A program made the position numbers and the translations under genes. The notes under the pieces are model-generated. The model searched no databases and had not been told where the DNA came from. It saw only the letters and a program-made list of their open reading frames with translations. A stretch of DNA of 64,000 nt. It comes from Epichloe hybrida (lineage: Eukaryota > Ascomycota > Sordariomycetes > Hypocreales > Clavicipitaceae). Every line of letters starts with the position of its first letter. The stretch's first letter is position 1. The stretch covers positions 682,001 to 746,000 of the forward strand of contig JAFEKR010000019.1 in assembly GCA_019022495.1 (NCBI GenBank). Reading direction: 5' to 3'. Below are positions 1 through 12,200 of the stretch, piece by piece.

Positions 1-142
1 ACGAATTCCAGGCCGAGCAGCGTATAATTTGGACAATTTCGACGCCACTCGATCCTTCCGCGGCGGGGCGGGGAGAGTTGCCAGCTGCCCTGCTAGTTGC
101 TCTACCCGTGCGTGGGCTTATGACAAGAACTTACCAATTATT

Positions 143-531
143 AGGGTCTGATCCACGAGCCGGTGCAAACTTCGCACTGACATTAGAGGGTACAAATTAT
201 ATGTGGAGTTATATGGGGCGCCTACTTTGTACTGTCGTAGGTGTAAGCTTTGCACCTGTGCAGACTTTGCCTAGGGACAACGCAAAGTGTAAAGTTTGCA
301 CCTAAAATGTGGTACTTTTGGCTCTTTTCTTGGTATCTTTTCCTTTTATAGGCATTTACGCGGCCCTGGTCAAAAAGATACATCGCGAACAAGGGGGGTT
401 GTGGTGTTTATGTAATTTGGACAAAGTTCCATAAATTTCTATGGATCTTAGCTGACAAAAATGGCTAGCGCGTCCGCTTATGTGCATTTTGCACTCGTGC
501 AAAGTTTGCACTGGCTCGTGGATCAGACCCT
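143..531. mobile_element. MITE-like element with 35-bp terminal inverted repeats
   Basis: Positions 143-177 and 497-531 are inverted copies of each other with only two mismatches that I can see. They enclose about 320 bp with no coding potential, which fits a miniature inverted-repeat transposable element. The inner ends of both repeats form the palindrome GTGCAAAGTTTGCAC. Variants of this palindrome recur inside the element near 240-271, 286-301 and 483-495, so the whole element could fold extensively. No clear target-site duplication is visible, so the exact outer boundary may be off by a few bases. The superfamily is unknown. Confidence 0.7.
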
Positions 532-815
532 TGGCTTTCCTTGGCTTTCCTCCCCCAAATCTCGGACCCCGTGGACTCGGCTCGACCTTTGTCAGGCGTA
601 ACTAATCCGTAATATTATTTGAATAATGCGATGAGAATTTAACTCTGCGACAGTTCGCTTTAATACATGACTTATAACGCACCCTGACCCTTTCTTCTCG
701 GCGTCCGCATCCGAAAGAATTGCTTCTTTTCCATCTCCGTCACCGCACTCTCTTCCCCCCGGACCCTGGCAATGTCGACTTTCGATTTCGACGTTCGAAC
801 CTGACGGCACCAACC

Positions 816-2841
816 ATGTGTTCACTCCAAGATAGCGTCAGAGAGAGCTCGGCTGACAAGTCCATCAAGCCTCCTCGCCTGTCCCGCCAGGCGCAGAGCT
901 TCACCTACGAGCGCCTGCACAAGCGTCGGCAGCTGCGGAAGCTTCTGGGCGCCTGCTTGACACGATGGCTCATGACGATGGTGCTGTGCGCGTCCATCTA
1001 TTTGGTCTTGTGGCAGTACTCGAGCAAGACGGCCATGGTGACGTCCAAGAAGAAGGAGTTCAATGCTCTTATAGTTGGATTATCCATTCTCCTCAGTCTG
1101 AACCTCGCTAGCTCGCTGAAGCACATGGCCGCTACGCTGCGATGGTGGCTGTTGAGTCTGAAGGAATGGAAACCTCGGGAGGTGAGGTTTTTTTTTTTTT
1201 TTCATAAATCGCGCGGGAGCAACGGATGGAAATGTTGATGGGCACAAATCGATGTCCATGTACTTACTGACAGTTGCCGACGAACTAGGTTGATTTGGTT
1301 CTCCAAAGCGAAAACATTAGTCGCATGGTGCGATTACTGTCTGTTTCGAAGCGGTACTCGCTTCGGGCTTATGTTATAATTTGGGTTGCCATCAACGTGG
1401 TTCGTTTGTTCTTTCACGGACTCTTCCAAACTCAAACTCTTCAATTACAGTGCCGATTCTTTTGTGACAGCGTTGTTAACAAGCCAACGTAGGCCGCGCA
1501 GATTGGTCTTGCCACCCTCGGTCTTACGTACAACGTCAATGGCGCCGACAAGATCGTTCCCACCAAGCCGGGCGTCGTGTCCGTACCAGATCTCTCCACG
1601 CTTCAAACCTCCAAGCTGTCTTCGCCTTCAAACAGCACGTCGATGAGCCAGACGGAGAATTCGCTCCGATACACCGCCAACAGGTATGACAACTTGGACA
1701 CCCAACACTTGTCTTTTTGGCATACTGTTCCTGCTTGCTTGGCATACATTTTTGTTTCGTCCGAGGCCCCCCATTGGCATTGGGCTCTTTCCTCTCAGCT
1801 TCAATAGTACGTGACCAATGCTAATATATCTGCTTCAGTTATGGAATGGTGGGCCTGGCTGCCGGCATCTATTTAAATGGCCTCGACCCTCCGAAGCCTG
1901 GCACTCTCTTCAACCCCGACAACTCGCCCATTTTGTGTCTCAACACAACCTGCTCCTCGTGGTTCTACGAAGCAACTACCGCCAACGAATCATACTACCT
2001 GATGGCGGCGTCGAACCGCTCCGTGTCTACCTCGTCAACATGCCAATCCTGGAAAGTCTCAAACGGCGGGAGCGGCAACACCGACACCATCACCATCGCC
2101 GACGGCAAAAACACCACGATCAGGGTGCCCACCAAGAACGGCCCCCTGCAAACCACGTTCATCGTCGACCCTCACACCGATCAACACATTGGCTGGAGCA
2201 TCGTCAGTGCCTTTGAAGCATCCGCCGCCGACCCCTGGTTTTACAGGTGCAACGTCAGCGTCGCGCCCGTCACCAACGCCGTCATCCCGGAGCACCAGCT
2301 CGGCGACGACGTAAAGCTCATGGCGCCCGCGGCCATTGCTCTCCAAGGTTACGGCTCCTCCACGCTCGGCACAAACGTCACGGACCGAATCCAGTTTCAG
2401 AGCTACCCCGCCGAGACCTTCTTCGGCTCAGCCTGCTACGGAAACAACTCGCTCATGGGCTTCCAAACCAGTGCCTTCGCCGCCGGTGTCATCCTCGCCA
2501 CTGCCCAGTCCAACTCTAATCTCAATGTCACGGGCCAGATGCCCCTCAAAGGAATCACCCTCGACGTCAACCACTGGTCCTACGTCCATCTTATCCTGGG
2601 CCTCATTATGGGCCTACAGCTGCTCTTTGCCCTCATCTCCATTTTCCTTTCCAACATGGTCATGGTCCGCGACCACAGCCACTTGGGCGAGGCGACATTG
2701 TTGAAATCAGTCGTGGGTGATCTGGGTTACCGTGCCGTCATGTGCAGTGAGAAGGAGCTCGCGTCTTTGTTCCCCGACTCGACTACCATCAGGTACGTGC
2801 CCGATACGAATGGCGTGTATTACCTGCGGGTGACGAACTGA
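816..2841 (+). CDS. Four-exon polytopic membrane protein of unknown function
   Basis: The proposed CDS is join(816..1181,1289..1399,1493..1683,1839..2841), giving 556 aa. The start is the first ATG that keeps the frame (context ACCATG). All exon junctions keep the frame, and the last intron has a CTAAT branch site. The N-terminus is basic and hydrophilic. It is followed by hydrophobic segments near residues 48-68 and 78-98 and another around 135-160. A long, presumably extracytoplasmic domain then carries many N-x-S/T sites. The last strong transmembrane segment lies near residue 465, before a cytoplasmic tail of about 70 residues. I recognise the layout as that of uncharacterised fungal membrane proteins but no named family. 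The donor of intron 2 (GTTCGT) is weak, so that junction is the least certain. Confidence 0.75.
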
Positions 2842-3789
2842 GCCATCTTTTTCCATTTACCTTGACCTCCATTTTGCATCATTTACGTTTTCATTCTTCA
2901 CTTTGAGAACCTTGTCCAGTCTCGCAACGTCTGAACGTTTCGCGCAGAAATGAGGCCGGGAACGGGGTACGGGAACGGGGCACGGGAATTTCAAAAGAAT
3001 ATAAAGTACATGATATTATCACAGCGTCCACTTCAAGACTGCTATTTCTCTCATGTCAGATGCTTTTGGCTAAATAGTTGTGGTGAGAGAATCACATATT
3101 ATCACGGAGTGATTATTCCAAGATAATGTCTGAATACATGACAATCCTACTTGGGTATCAGAAGACAAAGCGTTTCTTTTCCGAAACCAAAAATCAACTT
3201 CGGATCCGAGCTGTGCTCCGCAACGCGAGAACGGTGATGCAACAAGCATGGGCCGGGATAGTAGTTCATCTGGTCGCCAAGCCGGTTGGCAGGAACAAAT
3301 CTCGAGGCATTTGTCAGTCGGGCTCTTTCGTCACCGAATCCGGTGTGGTTCAAGATTCAAGATAGGAAAAAAGCGTTGAGACTGAACTGGCCACCGAGAG
3401 CCGGCCGTAATTATAGAGACCTGCGTCGCAATCCTCCATCAGATCCTAGTATGCGCCATTTGATCGAGTCACAGCGCCGGCAGGCAGGCAACAAGCTTTT
3501 TTTTTCGCACACAGCCTCAACCCCCCGATGGCTAGCGGCATGCAAACTTCCAGGCATCAGCCACCAACCGCCACCAACCGCCATCAACCGCCACCAGTGA
3601 CTACCTACCTGTCTGCCGTGTTCTAGACGCCGTTTAGTGGCAAAAGACTACTCCGATCCGCCTAATGAACATTCCAACGTGGATATCGAGATCCTTATCA
3701 TCAAGCCAAAAGCGGGCCAAGTCCGCAATTACTCCTCTTTGTCTCTGTTGCACCCATAATTGACCCTGTCGCACGATAGTCTCGCTACT
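2842..3789. other. Intergenic region, no gene seen
   Basis: No conserved coding frame is visible. The stretch contains an imperfect repeat of ACGGGAACGGGG (about 2957-2990) and a short CCACCAACCG tandem repeat (3561-3598). AT content rises sharply from about 3780, where the retrotransposon island begins. Confidence 0.5.
3561..3598. repeat. Short tandem repeat, unit CCACCAACCG
   Basis: About four imperfect 10-bp units are visible in non-coding sequence next to the AT-rich island. One unit has a CCATC variant. Confidence 0.7.
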
Positions 3790-6700
3790 TAACTAGCTAA
3801 GACAAGAGTCCACCCCTAGCTAGTTATTTTCTAAGACCTCTGTAACTACATAGTATGTTTTAGCACTATATTAGTACCTTACCTATAGTAAAAGTACTTA
3901 GGTATTTAAGCTATAGTCTATACCCTCTTATAAGGTTAAATTACTTAATAAAGGTAATTATATTAAACCCTAGCTTTATAGTCTAATATAGTAGTAATTA
4001 TATAGTATTTATAATAGTTATACCTTTTTTCTAAATTAGTACTTTTCTTTTTAAATTAACTAATTATTTAATCTTTAAATAATTAGTATAAATATAGTAA
4101 AAAAGAGGCCTAATTTATTAATATTATAATTAGGTAACCCTAGTATACTAGGATTAATAGTACTATCTATTAGTTTAATAATAATAATACTATAAGTATC
4201 CTTTTAATATCTAAAAAGTTTTCTAAGAGTAATAAGCTAGCTATTAAGCTATAGAAGCCTTACTACTAGGACTTATAGTATAAGATAGTTAAGATAAAAG
4301 CTATTAAAGATAGAATTTAGGTCTTTATTAATCCTAATTTAATTATATAGCTAGATTACTCTCTAGAGCCTCTAATCCTAATAGGAAATAAAACTCTAAA
4401 AAAAAGAAAGGTAATAAAAGCTATATAAAGTTAATTATTTATATTAAATACTATAGGAGTTTAAATATACTTATATAGTATTAAAGCTATAACCCTAAGT
4501 ATATAGTAATCCTAGAAAAGCTTTACTAAAGGTTATAATATACTAGAAAAGAGTTATTTTTAGTATTCTTAATAGCCTAATAATACTAAAGATAGTACCT
4601 AGTTTATAGTTCTTAGTAATTATTATTAGGTATTTAATAGCTAATTCTAAAGCCTTATAAAGGCTATATAAAAGTATTATATATAGTTTATAATAATACT
4701 TAGTTCTAAATATAAGTAAATAACCTTAAGGTATATATTTCTTTATAATAAGATTAAGAAGCTAAAGAGAAATATAATACCTTTAAGTAAGATTATTAAG
4801 TATTATACTAAAGTTAATTTTAATAAGACTATTAAGTAAAACCTTATAAGAGTTAATATTAATAAGTAACTTATAAATACCTTAATTAGCTATAAGAGAT
4901 ACTTCTAAGTAAACTACCCTATTACTAAGGGTAACTTACTTATAGAAATAATTAATAATACTATTAAGGCTTAATTTCCTACTATCTTAGCTTAAGTTAA
5001 CTTATTAATTTATATAGTAAAGAGTAAGGGAAAGGTCCTAGATTTCTATAATATTATAAGTAAGATTAAGTACTTAATTAAAGCTTAAGAAAGGTCTTAA
5101 GTAAAAGCTAATAATACCTTTAGAACTAAGCTAAGCTTTAATAAGAAAATAAAGGATAAAGTAAAGAAAGTAAAGAAAGATAACTATATTTACTATAAAA
5201 AATATAAGGTAAAGAAGTTAAAGAACTTATAAAAGGTCTATAAGGCCCTTTACCTAATAAAAGACTAGAAAGTTAATAAAGAGTTATTAAAGAAGGCAAA
5301 AAAGTAATAAATTATTAACCTAATAATATAAAAAAAGTATATAATATATAGTTAAAGAATAATAGCATAAAGGAACCTAATAGTATAAAGGAGCCTAAAG
5401 ATAATAATACTGCGTTTATAGCTATAAAAGAGTTTATAAAGACTTTCTTTACCTAGGGCAAATTATAAGTTATACTTAATAGTAGTACCTTAATCTATAT
5501 CTTTAATAATAAATAGTAGTTTATAGACCTTAATTATAGTAAGTAGCCTAGAATTTAAGTAAGTTATAGTATTATAAATACCCTTAGTATTAGTATAGCT
5601 TAGATTATCTTAATAAAAGGCTAGACCCTTACCTTATTAAATACCTAGTATTAACTATTATTCTTTATAAACCTTATATCTCTTTAGCTACTTATATAAA
5701 AGGAAATAAAGTAAGATAACCTTACTAAAAAGGTAATAGACTTAGTAAAAGGTAATTAGGAGATATTTTAAACTTAGATTATTAGTATATAGCTATATAT
5801 AGAGGGCTTAAGCCTATTAGAAGCCTTTATTATTAAAGGAGATTTATAAAACCTAAAGACTATTATAATAATGCCTGCGGACTTATAGTACACTAGATTA
5901 GTATATTTAGGTAAGGATATAATAGATTAAGTGCTTTAGAAGCTTTAAATTTTATTAAAGAAAAGGAGCGTAAGTAAATATAAGGTTTACTAAATAGCTA
6001 AGGCATAGAGGTAAATATTATAAGTCCCTTAAATAGGGTTATTACCTTTAGGGCTACTCTAAGTAGTGTTTTTTAATCTCTTTACTTAATTATTAGGGTA
6101 TAATAAAGACTAATATATTACTCTTTTTACCTATAAAGCTATAGGGTTATATTATATCTTTATAATTCTATTAAAGATAGATATTACGCTCTGCTTTAAT
6201 TAGTTAAAAGCTATATATATAAGAGTATATAGTATTTATATTATAATTATAATAACTAATAGTAAGACTACCTTTTAGACTAAAAAATAAGAAGAAGAGG
6301 TTATAAATAAAGGTATTATTATTAGAAAGTCTAGCCTAGCTTACTTATATTAAAATAGGTATGCTAAGTAGTTTAGGGGGGTAATAATAAGGGGTATAAT
6401 AACTCTTATAATATAATTAGGCTTCCTAGAAGACCTCTAGCCTATAGCTACTAAAGTAGCTATTTATATCTTAAACTATATGCCTTAAAAGGTGCTTAAC
6501 TAGTAATTACCTTAATAAGCATTAAATAGGTAGTTAAGAGAGAATAAGCTTTAATAGAGTTACTTACTAAAGAAACTAAAAGCCTTTATAACCTATCTTT
6601 AAGCCTTTAGTTATAAAGTATTTATAATAATATAAAGTAAGCTTTATAAGGTAAGTCTAAAGCTTACTTAAAGAGCTTATATTAAATACCTTACTAGATA

Positions 6701-6831
6701 CGTTTCCTCTATGTAATATTTAATTTAGGTACCTATAATAAAGAGAAACTATTAGTTCTTATTAAGCTATGTTACCTTTAATAAGTCTATTTTCTATGCT
6801 TAAGAAAGAGGCTTATTACTATTAGTAAATG
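3790..6831 (+). mobile_element. RIP-mutated Ty1/copia retrotransposon relic 1 (gag-protease-integrase part)
   Basis: The stretch is extremely AT-rich, with CpA, TpG and CpG almost absent and TpA in large excess, the signature of RIP. Read through the stop codons (TAA/TAG from former CAA/CAG/TGG), pol fragments of a copia element are recognisable. These are a retropepsin-like stretch at 5469-5504 (degraded D-S-G, then S-x-H-I), a GAG-pre-integrase motif W-H-x-R-L-x-H-L-G at about 5884-5914, and an integrase end with the N-G-x-x-E-R pattern near 6350-6378. A knuckle-like Cys/His stretch may lie near 5184-5204. The reverse transcriptase part is missing: the relic stops at 6831, where a less mutated LTR-like sequence begins. 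No functional protein can be made from it. Confidence 0.75.
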
Positions 6832-8757
6832 TTATGGACTCAAGCTATGAGCTCGGGTTAAGTCCGGCTCTGGGAAGTATCCGTACTTTATGCGGCTAGG
6901 TTAGGGCTTTACACATGCTACGCATAGACTGCGTATAAGGGACTATATATCCGAATACTATATAACTACTAGTGTAATTCCTTTCTTCTTCTATAAGAAT
7001 AATATTCTTATTCTAAATACTTATATATAGTAGCTATAAGGCTAGTTCCTAATATATATTATTCTTTACTATAAAAATAACCTAGCTAGCAAATAGGCTA
7101 TTACTACTAGATATAATAAATACTAATAAGTTAATACTCCTATAATAATAAGTAAAGTAGTAAGTAAAATAAATCTAGTACTTAGCTAATATATAGAATA
7201 TAGCACTTATACTAGTCTAGATTAAGTAAAAACCCTTACTTATAAGCCTTTTCTTTAATAGTAATAAGGTTTTATTTATAGGTTAGAAGGGCTTTATAAC
7301 TTATAAGCTATTAGTAAATAAGGAGTTTATTAGTAGTAATTAGAAATAGTAATACTTTATTTACTAAAACCTATTACCTAAGGTCTAAGTATAGGTTATA
7401 CCTTTCTTTAAGAAAGGCTACCTAAAGGACTTTTATTTAGCTAGACTTCTTAAGTATTTAAAGGAAATATTTAATAACCTTTATTACTAGGAGATAGCTA
7501 TTATAAAACTTAACTAGTTAATATAATAATAAAATAAGAGATTTAGTAACTTTTATATTTACTTTAAATAAAAGTTAGCCTTAGCTAAGGGGCTTAGGTA
7601 AGTAAACTTAGTAAAGTTATTTAAGTTATATATAATACTTAATAAGTAAATAAGAGACTATAGTATTAGGTAAGATATACCCTAGGCTAATTATATAGTA
7701 GTAATAGCTTATTATTAAAGTATTATACTAGATATTAAATCTTACTAACTAGAGAAAAAATACTATATATAAAAACAAGGTAATCTAGTGCCTAACTAGA
7801 TTAAGGCTAAGATATAGGATAAGGATATACTAATAATAAATATTTACTTTATAAGTATAATAAGGACTTAGTAAGGTTTTAGAAAGTTTATAGGATACTA
7901 AAAGTTAGGTAATAAAAAGAGTAGTAAGTAAGCTAAGTAAGTTACCTAGGATATACTTAATATATACTATAATAAAGGCTAGTATTTATAATATAGCTTC
8001 TTTAAGTATTTTACTATAGTATACTTATTATATCTTATTATTTACCTATAAAAGAAATTCTTTATTAATACTTATAATATAGAGAAGATATTTACTATTA
8101 ACTTAGATAATAAGTCTGTAAATTAGTTAGAAAAAAAGTAACCTTATTATTAAGTTATTTAATAAGGAATAAAGAAAGGAAGTATAAAGAGGCTTTATAA
8201 TATATAGTTATTACTAATAAGGACTATAAAGAGATTTAGAGTAATATAGATTTATCCCTTTTCTTAGTCCTTACTTTAATTAATAAGATTACCTTTATAG
8301 ATGCTTAAGTTAATACTAGCTATAATTACTATACTACTATAAGTAAATACCTTATCTAAAAGCTTTAATTAAAATACCTCCCTTTTCTAACTAAAAGGTT
8401 AGTTTATATAGCTATTAGTATAAAATAAGGGGGAAAAGAGAGTTAGGAGAAATAATTATATATCTTATATATTATTTATTTTTAGCTAGATTTAAATAGA
8501 TAGGAAATACTAATTATAGTACACGTAATCCTAGGACTAATAAGGTAACTAATCCTAGGCATACTATAGATAAAATAAAACAAAATTAGCCTAGATATAG
8601 CGTTATAATAGGTATATATAGGATTAGCTAATAGGCTGCTTATATAGGCTATAGCTAATAGAAAGGTTAACTAACCTATAGTATTTATTTTAGGTTTAAT
8701 ATTTACAGGGATAGTATAATAAGTAAAGAGATAAAAGAAGAATATTTAGCTTTATAC
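6832..8757 (+). mobile_element. RIP-mutated LTR-retroelement relic 2, LTR-like start
   Basis: The segment opens with TGTTATGGACTC and about 190 bp of nearly normal base composition (6832 to about 7020) that looks like an LTR. About 1.7 kb of RIP-degraded sequence follows. Around 8300-8345 a reading with stops ignored resembles a retropepsin active site (D/N-T-x-C-N-C-Y context), as in some Ty3-like polyproteins. The rest cannot be assigned. The relic is cut at 8758 by the LTR of the next element. The family assignment is weak. Confidence 0.5.
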
Positions 8758-9223
8758 TGTGTGGCTAGGAATATGACCCCTTGAGACCTCTTTTCTCACA
8801 AGACCTCTAGCCCCTTAGACCTCGGATCTATCGGATTGTCGGATTAATTCAACCACATCGGACCCGGCCTAGCCCCTGACCCCCTAGCTAGATAAAAGCC
8901 CTAGATTCCCTCCCTTTTCATAGAAAATTAACTCTCCCTTTAATACCTTTGGCTTAGATTATTTAAATCGTGTTTTTACCTGTGTTTTCCTAAGATTATT
9001 ATGAGATTATTCGAGATTATCTAGCTACCTAGCTAGGCTGCTTTTTTAGCTTGGATCCTCGCGATGGATTGCAAATATCGCAGACCTAGATCCCAATATC
9101 TAGGTTTAATCGCTAATATCATTAATATCGTTATTATCGTTAATATTATCATTTTCGTTAGCATTATTATTATCGTTAAGTCCCTCTTTTCCGTTGTTTT
9201 AGGGTAGTTGTTTTTCCCTAACA
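8758..9223 (+). repeat. Putative 5' LTR of copia relic 3
   Basis: The segment begins TGTGTGG and ends CCCTAACA, so it has the TGT...ACA ends expected of an LTR. It is followed by a primer-binding-site-like AAAATAGTGGAG. Base composition is much closer to normal than in the flanking RIP-mutated sequence. No second copy is present in the window, so the boundaries rest on the termini alone. Confidence 0.5.
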
Positions 9224-12200
9224 AAAATAGTGGAGAAACAGGGAATGGTCCTATTAGACCTCTTGCTATTAGATTCAATAATAATTAACCCTTTCTAACA
9301 TCGCTGCCTCTTCTATTATCCCCTCTAGTTATCCTGTTGATTCCTTCGGATCTTCATCAGTTTAATCGTGGCCAAAGACCAGACCAATTGTGGGTCCGGC
9401 GCGATGCACGCGGTATGATTAGCTATATTAATTTGCCACCCCCTTTTTCGCCCTACCTACGGATTTCGCTCACTTTTCTAGCATTTAGACTTTCCCTCTC
9501 TTTTCCCTCTTTTCCTAGCTAACTAACTAACTATTATTAACTTTAATTTATATAGGATTTATTACCTACGTAGGACCTTAGTGAATCTAACACTAATTAG
9601 TAGTTAACTTTATAACTATAGATAAGCTAGGTATTATAAGAAAAGACATTTCTACAAACACTACTACTACTACCCCTTATTATACTATAATGGTTATTAT
9701 AGTAAAGAGGTATAACTACATAAGTATGCTAAAGGAAAAGACTAGAATCCTAGTTATAGGCTTATTAGGCTTCTAAGGAATTAATTTATTAACCCTTAGG
9801 CTAAGGGATATAACTTTATTATATCTATCTAGGATATTATTATCAATTATTAATTTTATTGTCTATCATAAGAAAACTAACTAACTAACCAAATCTATTG
9901 CTATAAGGCATTTATTTTGAACCTAACGTTAAATAACCTTAGCTAAGCTAGCTAATATACCTATAAATTCCCTTTAATATATCACCTTCTAATAGACTTT
10001 TAATCTCTCCTTATAAGTATCTACTACTTGTTTTTTACCCCCTTTATTCTTAGTGCTATTTACCCTATGCTTATTAGTAAGAAAAAGAGATTACCTCCTT
10101 CCTTTCTTTTCATAAAAAACAGGAAGTAATAATCCCTATTATTTCCTTATTACTTTTCTTATTATTTTCTAGTTATTTTTAGCACTTTTATTACTTTATT
10201 TATCCCTATTAATCTATTCTTATTGCTGCTTTTGCTGCTTTTTCTTCCGTTTTTCCTATTTTTATAATCTTCTAATTTTATTAGAGTAATAACGCTTCTT
10301 AAGTGTAAAAGAAAACCTTTGAAATAGGCAAATACATAAGCTTAACTAGTAATAATAATAATAACTTAATAGCATTCCTTTTATAGTTAAAAATAGTAAA
10401 GAAATCTAGACCTTCTATAAGAGAAAGGGCTACTAGTAATAGCAAGGCTCTAATTATTACCCTTAAAAGACCCTAAGAGTATAAGTTACCCTTATGTCTT
10501 TAATAGCTTACTTATAACTTCTCTAGTAATTAGAAAGAATCTATTAAGCTAGATTTAGAGACTACTACATAGCTTAAGCTTAATAACTAGATTATAAGAT
10601 TTATTAACCTTAGTAAATATTAAGGTTAGAGAGATAATAACCTATAGGAATTATTCTAAGAAGACTTTAAAGGCTAGTCTAAAGATACCTTTAAAAGGGC
10701 TATAAAGGAAGTTATTAAAGAATTATATAATTCTCTATAAGATTATGGTATTCTTATTAAGCAAGGCCTAGGATATTTAATCCTAGTATCCCTTAAAGAA
10801 ATGCTTTACTAAACTTTAATACCTCTTTAGTTATAGGAAAGATTATAAGAATAACTATAATCTTCTAAACCCCTAGAGCCTTAATATTAATAACCCTAAT
10901 AACCTACCCTAGAAATCCACCTTTCCTAACCCTAAAGACTACCTAAACCTTTATAAGAGCCCTTATAATAATCCCTATTAAATTAATAGCTTTATCCTAA
11001 TAATTATTATTAATAATAACTAGTGGACTATTATTTATAATAAACTATACCTTTATAGCAATCCTTCTCTAAAGATTAGATTATAAAGAAGATCTTAGAG
11101 CTTATAAAAATATATAAGAATAGTAACTACTATAGTAGGAAGCTATATAACTTCTTAACGCTAAAGATCACGCTCTTTAAGAATAAGTATAATAGAATTA
11201 ACCTTCCTTAAATATATTATTAGAAGGCTTTCCTTATTATATTAATAGGTAATATAAAATAATACTTTCTTAATTACCTCTTTAGGATTAACTATTCTTA
11301 TAAAGAGATAATTACTCACATTTATTAACGCTTTAAGATAAAAAGTAATTAGTAATTCTATTACTATAAATAGAGTAGTATAATATTAAAGAATATAATT
11401 AAGAAAAACCCTAATAAAAGTAAACTTAATTACCTTAAGATTATATTATTAACCCTTAAGAAAATTTATAGAGAGCTATACCTTACTAAAATAGTAAATA
11501 CTAAGCTCTATAAGCAGGCGTTAAATACTATAGCTAGTATACCTAAATGTTAGATAGTAAAATATATACACTCCCTAGGCTTTAAAAGTCTTACTAAAGA
11601 CCTCCGTAAGGTAATTACTATTATAGAATTAAATAAGAAGTTCTCCTAATACCTTTAGTACTAATAAGAAGACCCTCTAGAGGCTATATTTACTAATTAT
11701 TAATATAGATAATAACCCCGTAGCGGAGGAAGCTATTATAAATAAAGCCCTAAACTAAGCACTAAGCGCTACTTTATATATAGTAAGAGTAGCTACTAGT
11801 CCTTTAATTACTTACTAAAAAACATTAAAAGAAGAAAGACTACTAGTAAGCTAGCAAAACACATTATTTACCCCCTTTAGAGAAGAGATTCTAAGCATTT
11901 CTTGCCTCCTATAAAGGGTAGGATAATAATAAGCCTAATAATAGCTTAGGTTAGGATTAGGAATTATATCTTATTAAATATATAAAGGCTAAGGATAATA
12001 ATAATAATATAGAGGAGCTACTATTAATAGTATATCTAAGTATTATATAATTCTTCTACTCTAGACTATAGACTAACTATAACGCCACTAATATTAATAT
12101 TCTTATAACTCTAAATAATTAGGCCTTTTAACACATATTCCTTAGGTAAGAGTTCTATAAGCTATAAGAGTGTAATAAAGGCTTAATCTACTATATCTCT

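Noticed and set aside
9033..9522. Two short open frames in the LTR/leader of copia relic 3
   Set aside because: They lie in the LTR and leader region and show no similarity to gag.
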